Part shown: positions 30,209-39,392 of the stretch, piece after piece
Position numbering within the stretch: position 1 is the first letter of the stretch
Layout of the letters: each line of letters starts with the position of its first letter
Source of the DNA: Streptomyces spinosus
GTDB taxonomy: Bacteria > Actinomycetota > Actinomycetes > Streptomycetales > Streptomycetaceae
Assembly (NCBI RefSeq): GCF_020400655.1
Contig: NZ_JAINRC010000020.1
Location: forward strand, 62,001 to 126,000
DNA: 64,000 bases
Reading direction: 5' to 3'
Position numbers and translations under genes: made by a program
The notes under the pieces: model-generated
Databases searched by the model: none
What the model was told of the DNA's origin: nothing
The model's input: the letters and a program-made list of their open reading frames with translations, nothing else

Positions 30209-30253
30209 GCACCGACGCACGCGGCTCGTGTCCGGCGGCCAGCGGGCAGCAGG
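30209..30253. repeat. Mosaic repeat unit B, copy 2
   Basis: Same start as the copy at 30024, with CGTGTCCGGCGG in place of CGCCTCCGGCCG. Together with the preceding 34 nt it forms a 92-nt tandem unit with copy 3. Confidence 0.8.
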
Positions 30254-30300
30254 CCGGCGCCGCCGCCGGCTCGGCCGCATCCGCGCCGGTTCCGGCCTCC

Positions 30301-30345
30301 GCACCGACGCACGCGGCTCGCCTCCGGCCGCCAGCGGGCAGCACG
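30301..30345. repeat. Mosaic repeat unit B, copy 3
   Basis: Third copy. It is preceded by CCGGCTCGGCCGCATCCGCG, which also occurs, with one change, before copy 2 and again inside unit A copy 2. Confidence 0.8.
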
Positions 30346-30359
30346 CCGGCGGCCCGCCC

Positions 30360-30477
30360 GTGCCGGGCGCCGGGTCCGGCCGAGCTGTCCGGCGGAGTCC
30401 GGGCGGCCCCGTTCACCCCGGCCGTGCCGGTCCCGCGCACCGCCGGCCCGGCCGCACCCGCGCCGGTTCCGGCCTCC
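30360..30477. repeat. Mosaic repeat unit A, copy 2 (118 bp)
   Basis: Second copy of the 118-bp unit, 269 bp from the first. It ends 49 nt before the recO start codon, so the repeat tract probably includes or abuts the recO promoter. Confidence 0.85.
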
Positions 30478-30526
30478 CCGCCCCGCGCGCGACAGTGCCG
30501 CCCCCGGCATGGGCGAGAATGGGTCC

Positions 30527-31273
30527 ATGAGCCTGTTCCGCGACGACGGCATCGTGCTGCGCACCCAGAAGCTGGGTGAGGCGGACCGGATCATCACGCT
30601 GCTCACCCGCGGTCACGGCCGGGTGCGGGCCGTCGCCCGGGGCGTGCGGCGTACGAAGTCCAAGTTCGGCGCCCGGCTCGAACCCTTCTCCCACGTCGAC
30701 GTGCAGTTCTTCGCGCGGGGGAGCGAACTGGTCGGACGCGGACTGCCGCTGTGCACGCAGAGCGAGACCATCGCGCCCTACGGCGGCGGCATCGTCACCG
30801 ACTACGCGCGCTACACCGCCGGGACCGCCATGCTGGAGACGGCCGAGCGGTTCACGGACCACGAGGGCGAGCCGGCCGTCCAGCAGTACCTGCTGCTGGT
30901 CGGGGCCCTGCGGACGCTCGCCCGGGGCGAGCACGCGCCGCACCTCGTCCTCGACGCCTTCCTGCTGCGCTCCCTCGCCGTCAACGGCTACGCGCCCAGC
31001 TTCGGCGACTGCGCGAAGTGCGGGATGCCCGGCCCCAACCGGTTCTTCTCCGTCGCCTCCGGCGGCTCCGTCTGCGCCGACTGCCGGGTGCCCGGCAGTG
31101 TCGTACCGTCCCCGCAGACCCTCGTGCTGCTGGGGGCGCTGCTTACGGGAGACTGGGAGACGGCGGACGCGTGCGAGGCACGGTACGTCCGCGAGGGCAG
31201 CGGGCTGGTGTCCGCCTACCTGCACTGGCACCTGGAGCGCGGACTGCGCTCCCTGCGGTACGTAGAGAAGTAA
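30527..31273 (+). CDS. recO: DNA repair protein RecO
   Basis: A 248-residue recombination mediator of the RecFOR pathway that anneals DNA and helps load RecA. An N-terminal OB-fold (DDGIVLRTQKLGEADRIITLLTR) precedes a helical domain. A zinc finger follows, with CAKCGMPG (about residues 164-171) and CADC (about 185-188). Start ATG 30527 is the family start. It is followed 30 nt later by uppS, a common actinobacterial neighbour. Confidence 0.94.
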   Translation: MSLFRDDGIVLRTQKLGEADRIITLLTRGHGRVRAVARGVRRTKSKFGARLEPFSHVDVQFFARGSELVGRGLPLCTQSETIAPYGGGIVTDYARYTAGTAMLETAERFTDHEGEPAVQQYLLLVGALRTLARGEHAPHLVLDAFLLRSLAVNGYAPSFGDCAKCGMPGPNRFFSVASGGSVCADCRVPGSVVPSPQTLVLLGALLTGDWETADACEARYVREGSGLVSAYLHWHLERGLRSLRYVEK

Positions 31274-31303
31274 GCACGGCACGTTCGAGGAGACGAGAAG
31301 CAC

Positions 31304-32152
31304 ATGGTCGTACGCGGGATCCTGGGGCGCCAGCGGCGCGAGTACAAGGCGCCGGAGCCGCATCCCTCCGGTGCCCGCGCGCCCAAGCTCCCGGGTGAGC
31401 TGGTCCCGAACCACGTGGCGATCGTCATGGACGGCAACGGGCGGTGGGCCAAGGAACGGGGGCTGCCGCGCACCGAGGGGCACAAGGTCGGCGCCGAGCG
31501 GGTGCTGGACGTGCTCCAGGGCTCCATCGAGGTCGGCGTCCGCAACATCTCCCTGTACGCCTTCTCCACCGAGAACTGGAAGCGGTCGCCCGAGGAGGTC
31601 CGCTTCCTGATGAACTTCAACCGCGACTTCATCCGCAAGACCCGCGACCAGCTCGACGAACTGGGCGTGCGGGTGCGCTGGGTGGGCCGGATGCCGAAGC
31701 TGTGGAAGTCGGTGGCGAAGGAGCTCCAGGTAGCGCAGGAACAGACCAAGGGCAACGACCTGCTCACCCTGTACTTCTGCATGAACTACGGCGGCCGTGC
31801 GGAGATCGCCGACGCGGCGCAGCGGCTCGCCGAGGACGTGAAGGCGGGCCGGCTCGACCCGTCCAAGGTCAACGAGAAGACCCTCCAGAAGTACCTGTAC
31901 TACCCGGACATGCCGGACGTCGACCTGTTCCTGCGGCCGAGCGGTGAGCAGCGCACGTCCAACTACCTGCTCTGGCAGAGCGCGTACGCCGAGATGGTCT
32001 TCCAGGACGTGCTGTGGCCCGACTTCGACCGCCGTGACCTGTGGCGGGCCTGCGTCGAGTTCGCCTCCCGCGACCGCCGCTTCGGCGGCGCCGTCCCGAA
32101 CGAGGAACTGCTCGCCATGGAAGCCGCCATGAAGGGTGATTCCACCTCGTAG
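31304..32152 (+). CDS. uppS: Isoprenyl transferase (undecaprenyl diphosphate synthase type)
   Basis: A 282-residue cis-prenyltransferase that makes the long-chain polyprenyl diphosphate carrier for cell wall synthesis. The catalytic Asp is in IVMDGNGRWAKERG (about residues 41-54), and the isopentenyl diphosphate site is in LFLRPSGEQRTSNYLLWQ. An N-terminal extension of about 35 residues is normal in actinobacteria. GAGGAGACGAG precedes ATG 31304. Likely co-transcribed with recO. Confidence 0.95.
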   Translation: MVVRGILGRQRREYKAPEPHPSGARAPKLPGELVPNHVAIVMDGNGRWAKERGLPRTEGHKVGAERVLDVLQGSIEVGVRNISLYAFSTENWKRSPEEVRFLMNFNRDFIRKTRDQLDELGVRVRWVGRMPKLWKSVAKELQVAQEQTKGNDLLTLYFCMNYGGRAEIADAAQRLAEDVKAGRLDPSKVNEKTLQKYLYYPDMPDVDLFLRPSGEQRTSNYLLWQSAYAEMVFQDVLWPDFDRRDLWRACVEFASRDRRFGGAVPNEELLAMEAAMKGDSTS

Positions 32153-32192
32153 CCATCGTCGGTTCACGCGGGCCGCCGAGGATACGGGACTC

Positions 32193-33518
32193 ATGAGACG
32201 TCTGACCCCTGTCCTCGCCCTCGGCGCCCTGCTGCTCGCAGCCCTGCCCGCGCACGCGGCGGAAGGTCCCGCGCACCGCGAGAGTTACGGCACCAAGGCG
32301 CCCTACGCGCCGCAGCAGGACCCGCACGGTTACCAGCGGCCCCCGGTCGGCTTCGAGCCCGTCTTCACCGAGAGCGTCTCCCGGCACGGCTCCCGCGCGG
32401 CCACGGACGGCGAGGACGGGGAACTGGTCCTCGCGCTGTGGGACCAGGCCGAGGCGGAGGGACAACTCACCCGCAGGGGAGAGGAGTTCGGCCCGACGGT
32501 CCGCGCCCTGGAGGCCGCCATGGCCAGGGTCGGCTACGGCAGCCTCAGCGGGCGCGGCAAGCGGGAACTGACGGACACGGCCGTCCGCATGCAGCGGCGG
32601 CTGCCCGCCCTGTTCAAGGAGATCGCGGACGCCGGGGAGCGGATCGACGTCGTCAGCTCGGGGCAGGGACGGGCCGTGGACAGCGGCACCGCGTTCACGG
32701 ACGCCCTCGCCGAGGCCGACCCGGCGCTGGAGCCGCTCATCGGGCCGGCCCGCACCGACAAGGACCTGCTGTACTTCCACAAGGCGGCGGGCGGTGCCGC
32801 CTACCGCGACTACATCGCGAACGACCAGCGCCTCAAGGACACCCTGAGCCGGATCACCGGTCAGCCCCGAACGAAGCGGGCCGCCCGCAGCGTGCTGCGG
32901 AAGATCTTCAAGGACGCCTTCGTGGAGCGGATCGCCGACCAGACGGGCGCCGCGGAGGCCGTCTACAACCTGTACGCCATCGCCCCCGCGATGACCGAGG
33001 AGAGTCCCGGCGGCGCGGGCTGGGGCATGGAGCGGTTCGTCTCCGCCGCGGACGCGGCCTGGTTCGGGTATCTCGGGGACGCGGAGGACTTCTACGAGAA
33101 GGGTCCCGGCTTCGCCGACAGCGACATCACCTACAGGATGGCGGACGTCCTGCTGGACGACCTGTTCCGGCAGGTCGAGGCCAAGCGCGCCGGCACCGGC
33201 CGGATCGGCGCCGAGCTGCGCTTCACCCACGCCGAGGAGATCATCCCGCTGGCCGCGCTGATGGGTCTGCCGGGCAGCACGAAGCCGGCGACGCCGGGGG
33301 AGCCGTACACCTACGCGGACAACGCGTGGCGGGGCGCCGCCGTCTCCCCGCTGGGCGCCAACATCCAGTGGGACGTCTACCGCGGGGGCAGCCGCTGGCT
33401 GGTACGGATGCTCTACAACGAGAAGGAGACGCCCTTCAAGGCGGGTTGCCGTCCGGTCGCGAAGGGCAGCGCCTTCTACGACCTGGACGAGCTGGAGCGC
33501 TGTTTCGGGCGGTGGTGA
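32193..33518 (+). CDS. Secreted histidine-type acid phosphatase
   Basis: A 441-residue branch-2 histidine phosphatase. A signal peptide covers about 22 residues (RRLTPVLALGALLLAALPAH, cut near AHA-AE). The catalytic RHG is in ESVSRHGSR (about residue 65), and the C-terminal acid pair is HAE in RFTHAEEIIPL. These are features of the phytase/multiple inositol polyphosphate phosphatase group, so extracellular release of phosphate from inositol phosphates or other organic phosphates is likely. An in-frame start further upstream would bury the signal peptide. It follows uppS by 40 nt. Confidence 0.86.
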   Translation: MRRLTPVLALGALLLAALPAHAAEGPAHRESYGTKAPYAPQQDPHGYQRPPVGFEPVFTESVSRHGSRAATDGEDGELVLALWDQAEAEGQLTRRGEEFGPTVRALEAAMARVGYGSLSGRGKRELTDTAVRMQRRLPALFKEIADAGERIDVVSSGQGRAVDSGTAFTDALAEADPALEPLIGPARTDKDLLYFHKAAGGAAYRDYIANDQRLKDTLSRITGQPRTKRAARSVLRKIFKDAFVERIADQTGAAEAVYNLYAIAPAMTEESPGGAGWGMERFVSAADAAWFGYLGDAEDFYEKGPGFADSDITYRMADVLLDDLFRQVEAKRAGTGRIGAELRFTHAEEIIPLAALMGLPGSTKPATPGEPYTYADNAWRGAAVSPLGANIQWDVYRGGSRWLVRMLYNEKETPFKAGCRPVAKGSAFYDLDELERCFGRW

Positions 33519-33539
33519 GCCGGAGCGGGAGCCCGGCGG

Positions 33540-33959
33540 TCAGCCCTGGGCGCAGTCGGCGCAGTCGGCGCACGTGCCGAAGATCTCCACCGTGTGGGCC
33601 ACGTTGACGTAACCGTGCTCGGCGGCGATCGCCTCGGCCCACTTCTCCACCGCCGGGCCCTCCACCTCCACCGCCTTGCCGCAGGCGCGGCAGACCAGGT
33701 GGTGGTGGTGTTCGCCGCTGGAGCAGCGGCGGTAGACGGACTCGCCGTCGGACGTGCGCAGGACGTCGACCTCGCCGGCCTCGGCGAGGGACTGGAGGGT
33801 GCGGTAGACCGTGGTCAGGCCGACGGAGTCGCCCTTGTGCTTGAGCATGTCGTGCAGTTCCTGCGCGCTGCGGAACTCGTCGACCTCGTCCAGGGCCGCC
33901 GCCACGGCTGCACGCTGGCGGGTCGCGCGGCCCTTCACGGGCGGTCCAGCGGTCGTCAC
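33540..33959 (-). CDS. zur: Zinc uptake regulator Zur (Fur family)
   Basis: A 139-residue Fur-family repressor. A winged-helix N-terminal domain (SAQELHDMLKHKGDSVGLTTVYRTL) precedes a metal-binding and dimerisation domain with HHHHLVCRACGK and a C-terminal CADCADC structural zinc site. GTG 33959 has GAGGAGG-like sequence upstream. It is the last gene downstream of znuACB on the same strand, and a Zur box lies at the head of that operon. Zinc is therefore the metal sensed, rather than iron. Confidence 0.94.
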   Translation of the reverse strand: MTTAGPPVKGRATRQRAAVAAALDEVDEFRSAQELHDMLKHKGDSVGLTTVYRTLQSLAEAGEVDVLRTSDGESVYRRCSSGEHHHHLVCRACGKAVEVEGPAVEKWAEAIAAEHGYVNVAHTVEIFGTCADCADCAQG

Positions 33960-34018
33960 CGTTGCCTCCTCACGTCTGCTGCTGCCCGGGCCATTGTGCC
34001 AGTCCGGGCCGTCGGCGG

Positions 34019-34921
34019 TCAGACGCCGACCTCGTCTCCGGCGCCCCGCGCGGGCGGAATCACGCACTCCGCCGGGTCCCCGGCGGGCTGGGCCGCGGCG
34101 GCCGCGCGGGCGCGTCGCCGGGCCAGCGGACCGGCCAGCGCGGTCAGCGCGAGGAACGCGGCGATGGTCAGCAGGACGATCGTGGCGCCGGGCGGGACGT
34201 CCTGGTAGTAGGACGTGACCGTGCCGCTGACGGCCACCACCACCCCGATCGCCACCGCGATCACGAAGGTGACGGTGAAGCTGCGGCTGAGCTGCTGCGC
34301 CGCCGCCACGGGGACGACCATCAGCGCGGACACCAGCAGCAGACCGACGACCCGCATGGCGACCGTCACGGTGACGGCCGCGGTGACCGCCGTCAGCAGG
34401 TTCAGCGCGCGCACCGGCAGGCCCGTGACCCGCGCGAACTCCTCGTCCTGGCTGACCGCGAACAACTGGCGGCGCACGCCCAGGGTGACCAGCAGGACGA
34501 GCGCGGCGAGCACGCAGATGGCGGTCACGTCGGACTCGGACACCGTCGACAGGGAGCCGAACAGGTACGACGTCAGGTTGGCGGTGGAGCCGCCCGGCGC
34601 CAGGTTGATCAGCATGACGCCGCCGGCCATACCGCCGTAGAACAGCATGGCGAGGGCGATGTCGCCGCGGGTCCTGCCGTACCAGCGGATCAGTTCCATC
34701 AGGACCGCGCCCAGGACGGAGACGGCCGTCGCCATCCACACGGGGGACGTGGACAGCAGGAAGCCGAGGCCGACACCCGTCATGGCCACGTGCCCGATGC
34801 CGTCGCCCATCAGGGCCTGGCGGCGCTGGACCAGGTAGATGCCGATCGCGGGCGCGGTGATGCCGACCAGCACGGCGGCCAGCAGCGCCCGCTGCATGAA
34901 GGCGTAGTTCAGGAAGTCCAT
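34019..34921 (-). CDS. znuB: Zinc ABC transporter permease ZnuB
   Basis: A 300-residue ABC-3 family permease with about eight hydrophobic segments; GDGIGHVAMTGVGLGFL and MVVPVAAAQQLSRS are family landmarks. It brings zinc across the membrane together with ZnuC. Its ATG overlaps the znuC stop by one base (TGATG). Confidence 0.93.
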   Translation of the reverse strand: MDFLNYAFMQRALLAAVLVGITAPAIGIYLVQRRQALMGDGIGHVAMTGVGLGFLLSTSPVWMATAVSVLGAVLMELIRWYGRTRGDIALAMLFYGGMAGGVMLINLAPGGSTANLTSYLFGSLSTVSESDVTAICVLAALVLLVTLGVRRQLFAVSQDEEFARVTGLPVRALNLLTAVTAAVTVTVAMRVVGLLLVSALMVVPVAAAQQLSRSFTVTFVIAVAIGVVVAVSGTVTSYYQDVPPGATIVLLTIAAFLALTALAGPLARRRARAAAAAQPAGDPAECVIPPARGAGDEVGV

Positions 34922-35691
34922 CAGCTCAGCAGTCCCGTGCGGATCGGTTCGGTGCCCGCCGGCGCGTGCGGGTGTACGTGGTCGTGGCCGGGCAGCGCGT
35001 GCTGGCCGACCGCGCGCGGGGGCGGGCCGTCGTGCAGCACGCAGCCGTCGCGCAGGACGACCGCCCGGTCGATCAGGGGCTCCAGCGGGCCCAGTTCGTG
35101 CAGCACGAGCAGGACCGTCGTACCGGCCTCGACCTGCTGCTCCAGGGTGCGCGCGAGGATCTCCTGGCTGGCCAGGTCGACGCCCGCCATCGGCTCGTCC
35201 ATGATCAGCAGCTCGGGCTCGGCGACCAGCGCGCGGGCGATCAGCACCCGCTGGTGCTGGCCGCCGGAGAGGGCGCCCGCGGAGTCCTTGGCGCGGTCCG
35301 CCATGCCGACCAGCTCCAGGGCCCGGCGCACGGCCTCCCGGTCGCTCCTGCGGAAGAGGCCGAAGCGGGTGCGGGACAGGCGGCCCGAGGAGACGATCTC
35401 GGTGACCGTCGACGGGACCCCGCCCGCGGCCGTCGTCCGCTGCGGTACGTAGCCCACGCGCGCCCAGTCCCGGAAGGACCGGCGCGGGGTGCCGAACAGC
35501 TCGATCGTGCCGCCGCTCACCGGCACCTGGCCGATGATCGTGCGGATCGCCGTGGACTTGCCGGAACCGTTCGCGCCGAGCAGCGCGACGACCTCGCCGC
35601 GGCCGACGGTGAGGTCGACGCCGCGCAGCACGGGACGCGCGCCGAGTTCGGCGGTCACGCCGCGCAGGGCTATGACAGGCTCGCTGGTCAT
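34921..35691 (-). CDS. znuC: Zinc ABC transporter ATP-binding protein ZnuC
   Basis: A 256-residue ATPase with Walker A GANGSGKS, signature LSGGQHQRVLIARAL and Walker B LLIMDEPMAGVD. The C-terminus is histidine-rich (HALPGHDHVHPHAP), as often seen in zinc transporters. It starts 11 nt after znuA and overlaps znuB. Confidence 0.94.
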   Translation of the reverse strand: MTSEPVIALRGVTAELGARPVLRGVDLTVGRGEVVALLGANGSGKSTAIRTIIGQVPVSGGTIELFGTPRRSFRDWARVGYVPQRTTAAGGVPSTVTEIVSSGRLSRTRFGLFRRSDREAVRRALELVGMADRAKDSAGALSGGQHQRVLIARALVAEPELLIMDEPMAGVDLASQEILARTLEQQVEAGTTVLLVLHELGPLEPLIDRAVVLRDGCVLHDGPPPRAVGQHALPGHDHVHPHAPAGTEPIRTGLLS

Positions 35692-35702
35692 CTCGTCTCC
35701 TG

Positions 35703-36683
35703 TCACTTGGCGCCCAGCGCCTGCTGGAGCGCCTTGAGGTTGGCCCGCTGGACCGCGAAGTAGTCCTTGCCGCGGGACTTGCCGGTGATGCCCTCGATGG
35801 GGTCCAGGACGTCGGTCCTCAGACCCGTGTCCTTTGCGAGGGTCCTGGCGGTCTTGTCGCTGACGAGCGTCTCGTAGAAGACCGTGGAGACGCCGTCGGC
35901 CCTGGCCATCCTCTCCAGGTCCCGGACGCGGGCGGCGCTCGGCTCGGACTCGGGGTCGAGGCCGCTGACGGCCTCCTCGGTGAGGCCGTAGCGCTCGGCG
36001 AGGTAGCCGAAGGCGGCGTGCGTGGTGATGAAGACCTTGCTCCTGGGGTGGGCGAGGCCGTTCTCGAACGCGGTGTTCAGGTCGTTCAGCTGCTTCACCA
36101 GGGCCGCGGTGTTCTTCCTGTAGTCGGCCGCGTGCTTCGGGTCGCCCTTCTCGAAGGCCTTGCCGACGCCCTCGGCGACCTGGGCGTAGCGCACCGGGTC
36201 GAGCCAGATGTGCGGGTCCTTGCCGGTGGATTCCCCGTCCTCGTGGCTCTCGTGCCCGGCCGCGTGGCCGCCGACCTCGCTGCCGTGGTTCTCCAGCGTG
36301 GTCAGGGAGGCCGCGTCGATCTTCGTGCCGACCGAGGACTGGGCCACCGCGTCGTCGACGGACGGCTGGAGGTTCTTCAGGTAGAGCACCGCGTCGGACT
36401 CCTCCAGCGAGGCGATCTGCTGGGGGCTGATCTCCAGGTCGTGGGGCTCCTGGCCGGGCGAGGTGAGGGTGGTGACGTGGACGTGGTCCCCGCCGATCCG
36501 CTCGGCGAGGAAGGCCATCGGGTAGAAGGACGCGACGACGTCGAACTTGCTCGTGTTGGCCGCGACCGCCTTGTCGCCGGAGCAGGCGGACAGCGTGCCG
36601 ATCCCGAGGGCGGTGACCGCGGCGACCGCGGCGGCGGGTATGAGGCGCTGCGCGCGGGACCGGGTGCGTCGTCGTACGTTCAT
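35703..36683 (-). CDS. znuA: Zinc ABC transporter substrate-binding lipoprotein ZnuA
   Basis: A predicted 326-residue cluster A-I metal-binding protein. A signal sequence ends in the lipobox LSAC. The His-rich loop ([20 protein letters not shown] region) and the HIWLDP and [13 protein letters not shown] motifs are those of zinc-specific members. I chose ATG 36683, which directly abuts the Zur box; the in-frame codons upstream would place the box inside the gene. It is the first gene of znuACB-zur. Confidence 0.93.
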   Translation of the reverse strand: MNVRRRTRSRAQRLIPAAAVAAVTALGIGTLSACSGDKAVAANTSKFDVVASFYPMAFLAERIGGDHVHVTTLTSPGQEPHDLEISPQQIASLEESDAVLYLKNLQPSVDDAVAQSSVGTKIDAASLTTLENHGSEVGGHAAGHESHEDGESTGKDPHIWLDPVRYAQVAEGVGKAFEKGDPKHAADYRKNTAALVKQLNDLNTAFENGLAHPRSKVFITTHAAFGYLAERYGLTEEAVSGLDPESEPSAARVRDLERMARADGVSTVFYETLVSDKTARTLAKDTGLRTDVLDPIEGITGKSRGKDYFAVQRANLKALQQALGAK

Positions 36684-36697
36684 GACAGTCATTTTCA
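36683..36697 (-). promoter_or_regulatory. Zur box at the znuA start
   Basis: On the minus strand TGAAAATGACTGTCA closely matches the Streptomyces Zur palindrome TGAAAATGATTTTCA. Its last base is the A of the znuA ATG. Confidence 0.85.
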
Positions 36698-36720
36698 ACA
36701 AAGATGGAAACCGTTGTCAA
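36691..36720 (-). promoter_or_regulatory. znuA promoter, possibly leaderless
   Basis: TTGACA (36720-36715) is followed after 18 bp by GAAAAT (36696-36691) on the minus strand. Transcription would start about at the ATG itself, giving a leaderless mRNA, with the Zur box covering the -10 region and start point. Confidence 0.55.
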
Positions 36721-36843
36721 CAACGCTCGTCAGGCGGTCTGGGCAGGGGCCGATTTGGCCGTGGGGGAGCATGCGCCGGTAACCTGAATCATTCGCTGGA
36801 AGCATCTCGCTTCAACGCCCGTCGTCGTAATGAAGAGAGCACC

Positions 36844-38226
36844 GTGGCCGCCGACAAGATCGACACCATCGTCAGCCTGAGCAAGCGCCGTGGCTTCGTT
36901 TTCCCCTGCAGTGAGATCTACGGCGGACAGCGTGCCGCCTGGGACTACGGACCGCTCGGTGTCGAGCTGAAGGAGAACATCAAGCGTCAGTGGTGGCGCT
37001 ACATGGTGACGTCGCGCGAGGACGTCGTCGGTATCGACTCGTCCGTCATCCTGGCCCCCGAGGTCTGGGTGGCCTCCGGCCACGTCGCCACCTTCACGGA
37101 CCCGCTGACCGAGTGCACCGCGTGTCACAAGCGGTTCCGCGCCGACCACCTGGAAGAGGCGTACGAGGAGAAGAAGGGCCACGCCCCGGCGAACGGCCTC
37201 GCGGACATCAACTGCCCGAACTGCGGCAACAAGGGCCAGTTCACCGAGCCCAAGCAGTTCTCGGGTCTGCTCTCCACGCACCTCGGCCCGACCCAGGACT
37301 CCGGCTCGGTCGCGTACCTGCGCCCCGAGACCGCCCAGGGCATCTTCACCAACTTCGCCCAGGTGCAGACCACCTCGCGCCGCAAGCCGCCGTTCGGCAT
37401 CGCCCAGATGGGCAAGTCCTTCCGCAACGAGATCACGCCGGGCAACTTCATCTTCCGCACCCGCGAGTTCGAGCAGATGGAGATGGAGTTCTTCGTCAAG
37501 CCGGGCGAGGACGAGCAGTGGCAGGAGTACTGGATGGAGCAGCGCTGGAACTGGTACACCGGCCTGGGGCTGCGCGAGGAGAACATGCGCTGGTACGAGC
37601 ACCCGAAGGAGAAGCTCTCCCACTACTCCAAGCGCACCGCCGACATCGAGTACCGCTTCCAGTTCGGCGGCTCGGAGTGGGGTGAGCTGGAGGGTGTCGC
37701 CAACCGCACCGACTACGACCTCTCGGCGCACTCCAAGGCCTCCGGCCAGGACCTCTCCTACTTCGACCAGGAGGCCGGCGAGCGCTGGACGCCGTACGTC
37801 ATCGAGCCGGCGGCGGGTGTCGGCCGCACCATGCTGGCCTTCCTGCTCGACGCCTACGTCGAGGACGAGGCTCCCAACGCCAAGGGCAAGATGGAGAAGC
37901 GCACGGTGCTGCGCCTCGACCACCGCCTGGCCCCGGTGAAGGTCGCCGTGCTGCCCCTGTCGCGCAACCCCGAGCTGTCCCCGAAGGCCAAGGGCCTCGC
38001 CCAGGCGCTGCGGCAGAACTGGAACATCGAGTTCGACGACGCCGGTGCCATCGGCCGCCGCTACCGCCGCCAGGACGAGATCGGCACGCCGTACTGCGTG
38101 ACCGTCGACTTCGACACCCTCGAGGACAACGCGGTCACCGTCCGCGAGCGTGACTCCATGAAGCAGGAGCGCGTGTCGCTCGACCAGATCGAGGGCTACC
38201 TGGCCCAGCGTCTCGTCGGCGCCTAG
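36844..38226 (+). CDS. glyS: Glycyl-tRNA synthetase (dimeric type)
   Basis: A 460-residue class II glycyl-tRNA synthetase of the alpha2 (eukaryote/actinobacteria) type. The N-terminal [19 protein letters not shown], motif 2 [10 protein letters not shown] and the C-terminal anticodon-binding domain ending in QRLVGA are clear. A small zinc-ribbon-like insertion has CTACHKRF and [11 protein letters not shown] 36844 follows GAAGAGAG. It is divergent from znuA with a 160-nt gap. A strong hairpin follows. Confidence 0.96.
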   Translation: MAADKIDTIVSLSKRRGFVFPCSEIYGGQRAAWDYGPLGVELKENIKRQWWRYMVTSREDVVGIDSSVILAPEVWVASGHVATFTDPLTECTACHKRFRADHLEEAYEEKKGHAPANGLADINCPNCGNKGQFTEPKQFSGLLSTHLGPTQDSGSVAYLRPETAQGIFTNFAQVQTTSRRKPPFGIAQMGKSFRNEITPGNFIFRTREFEQMEMEFFVKPGEDEQWQEYWMEQRWNWYTGLGLREENMRWYEHPKEKLSHYSKRTADIEYRFQFGGSEWGELEGVANRTDYDLSAHSKASGQDLSYFDQEAGERWTPYVIEPAAGVGRTMLAFLLDAYVEDEAPNAKGKMEKRTVLRLDHRLAPVKVAVLPLSRNPELSPKAKGLAQALRQNWNIEFDDAGAIGRRYRRQDEIGTPYCVTVDFDTLEDNAVTVRERDSMKQERVSLDQIEGYLAQRLVGA

Positions 38227-38235
38227 TCACACCAC

Positions 38236-38279
38236 CGGATGCCGGGCGGGCCCGCCGATGCGGGGCCGCCCGGCATCCG
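38236..38279. terminator. Bidirectional terminator between glyS and chitinase
   Basis: A perfect 14-bp stem CGGATGCCGGGCGG with its complement and a 16-nt loop, placed 10 nt after glyS and 17 nt after the convergent chitinase gene. No T-tract. Confidence 0.8.
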
Positions 38280-38295
38280 TGTGTCCGCCCCTGGT

Positions 38296-39339
38296 TCAGC
38301 GGCCCTGGAGCGCCTTGACGTTGTCGCCGAAGGTCCAGTTCTTCGCGCCGTCCCAGTTGACCGACCACGTCATCAGGCCTTTGAGCGACGTGCCGTAGTG
38401 CTTCCACGCCTGGGAGACCAGCGACGGGGACATGTAGCCGCCGCCCGCGCCGGACTGGGCGGGCAGGCCGGGCACCTGCTTGTCGTACGGCACCCGGATC
38501 GTGGTGCCCTGCACCACCAGGCCCTTGTTCAGGCAGTCGGTCTGGGCGGTGAAGCCCTGCACCGTGCCGGCTGCGTAGGAGTCGCCGGAGCAGCCGTACA
38601 TGCTGCCGTTGTAGTACTGCATGTTCAGCCACCACAGACGGCCGTTGTCGGCGTACTTCTTGACGATCGGCAGGTACGCGCCCCAGATGGAGCCGTAGGT
38701 GACGCTGCCGCCGGTGACGTACGCCGTCTCCGGGGCCATCGTCAGGCCGAAGCCGGACGGCATCTGCGCGAGGATGCCGTCGATGATGCGGATCAGGTTG
38801 GCCTGGGACGTGGACAGCTGGCCGATGCTGCCGCTGCCGACCAGGCCCGTCTCGATGTCGATGTCGATGCCGTCGAAGTTGTACTTCTTCAGGATGGGCA
38901 CGATCGTCGCCACGAAGCGGTCGGCGACGGCGGAGGAGCTGAGGTCGATCCCGGCCGCCGCGCCGCCGATGGACAGCAGGATCGTCTGGCCGGACGCCTT
39001 GGCCGCGCACATCTCGGCAGGCGTGGCCACCTTCACGCCGGCGTCCATGCCGTCCTCCCACAGGGCCGTGCCGTCGGAGCGGATCACCGGGAAGGCCGCG
39101 TTGATCACGTTGTAGCCGTGCGCGGCGATGCGGGAGTCGGTGATCGGCGTCCAGCCGAAGGGCGGGTGGACCCCGTTGGCAGCGCCGTCCCAGTTCTCCC
39201 AGTACCCCTGGAGCACCTTCCCCGCCGGCTTCGGCTTCACCGCGCAGGTTTCGGCGGCGGAGGCGGTGGGCGCGGTGGCGATGCCGAGGGGGACGAGGAA
39301 CGCCGCGGTGAGCGCGGTGGCGAGCAGTCGTCTGATCAT
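38296..39339 (-). CDS. Secreted chitinase, glycoside hydrolase family 18
   Basis: A predicted 347-residue chitinase consisting of a signal peptide (RRLLATALTAAFLVPLG, cleavage near ASA-AE) and one GH18 barrel. The catalytic motif is DGIDIDIE (DxxDxDxE). No chitin-binding or fibronectin domain is visible, so it belongs to the small single-domain group. ATG 39339 has GGAGG upstream; an earlier in-frame start would add a hydrophilic stretch before the signal. Two DasR-like boxes in the promoter indicate control by N-acetylglucosamine/chitin signalling. Confidence 0.94.
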   Translation of the reverse strand: MIRRLLATALTAAFLVPLGIATAPTASAAETCAVKPKPAGKVLQGYWENWDGAANGVHPPFGWTPITDSRIAAHGYNVINAAFPVIRSDGTALWEDGMDAGVKVATPAEMCAAKASGQTILLSIGGAAAGIDLSSSAVADRFVATIVPILKKYNFDGIDIDIETGLVGSGSIGQLSTSQANLIRIIDGILAQMPSGFGLTMAPETAYVTGGSVTYGSIWGAYLPIVKKYADNGRLWWLNMQYYNGSMYGCSGDSYAAGTVQGFTAQTDCLNKGLVVQGTTIRVPYDKQVPGLPAQSGAGGGYMSPSLVSQAWKHYGTSLKGLMTWSVNWDGAKNWTFGDNVKALQGR

Positions 39340-39392
39340 GCGGAGCCTCCCGGTGGGGGTGCGGTGAGGTGTCGTAGTCATGACAGTGCGGG

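Larger units (their letters stand above)
29596..30526. other. 931-nt gene-free region with mosaic direct repeats
   Basis: No gene is supported. The left end holds the promoter of the ABC operon. From about 30000 to 30480 the sequence is made of long direct repeats, listed below. Open frames run through it on both strands only because stops are rare in such GC-rich DNA; their translations are Arg/Pro/Ala repeats. The recO promoter is presumably near 30480-30520 but I cannot place it. Confidence 0.7.

Noticed and set aside
30024-30480. CRISPR array
   Set aside because: Units are of 45 to 118 bp with irregular spacing and no cas genes nearby.
29721-30600. Several frames on both strands across the repeat tract before recO
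   Set aside because: They translate the DNA repeats into Arg/Pro/Ala repeats in more than one frame equally well, so coding is unlikely.
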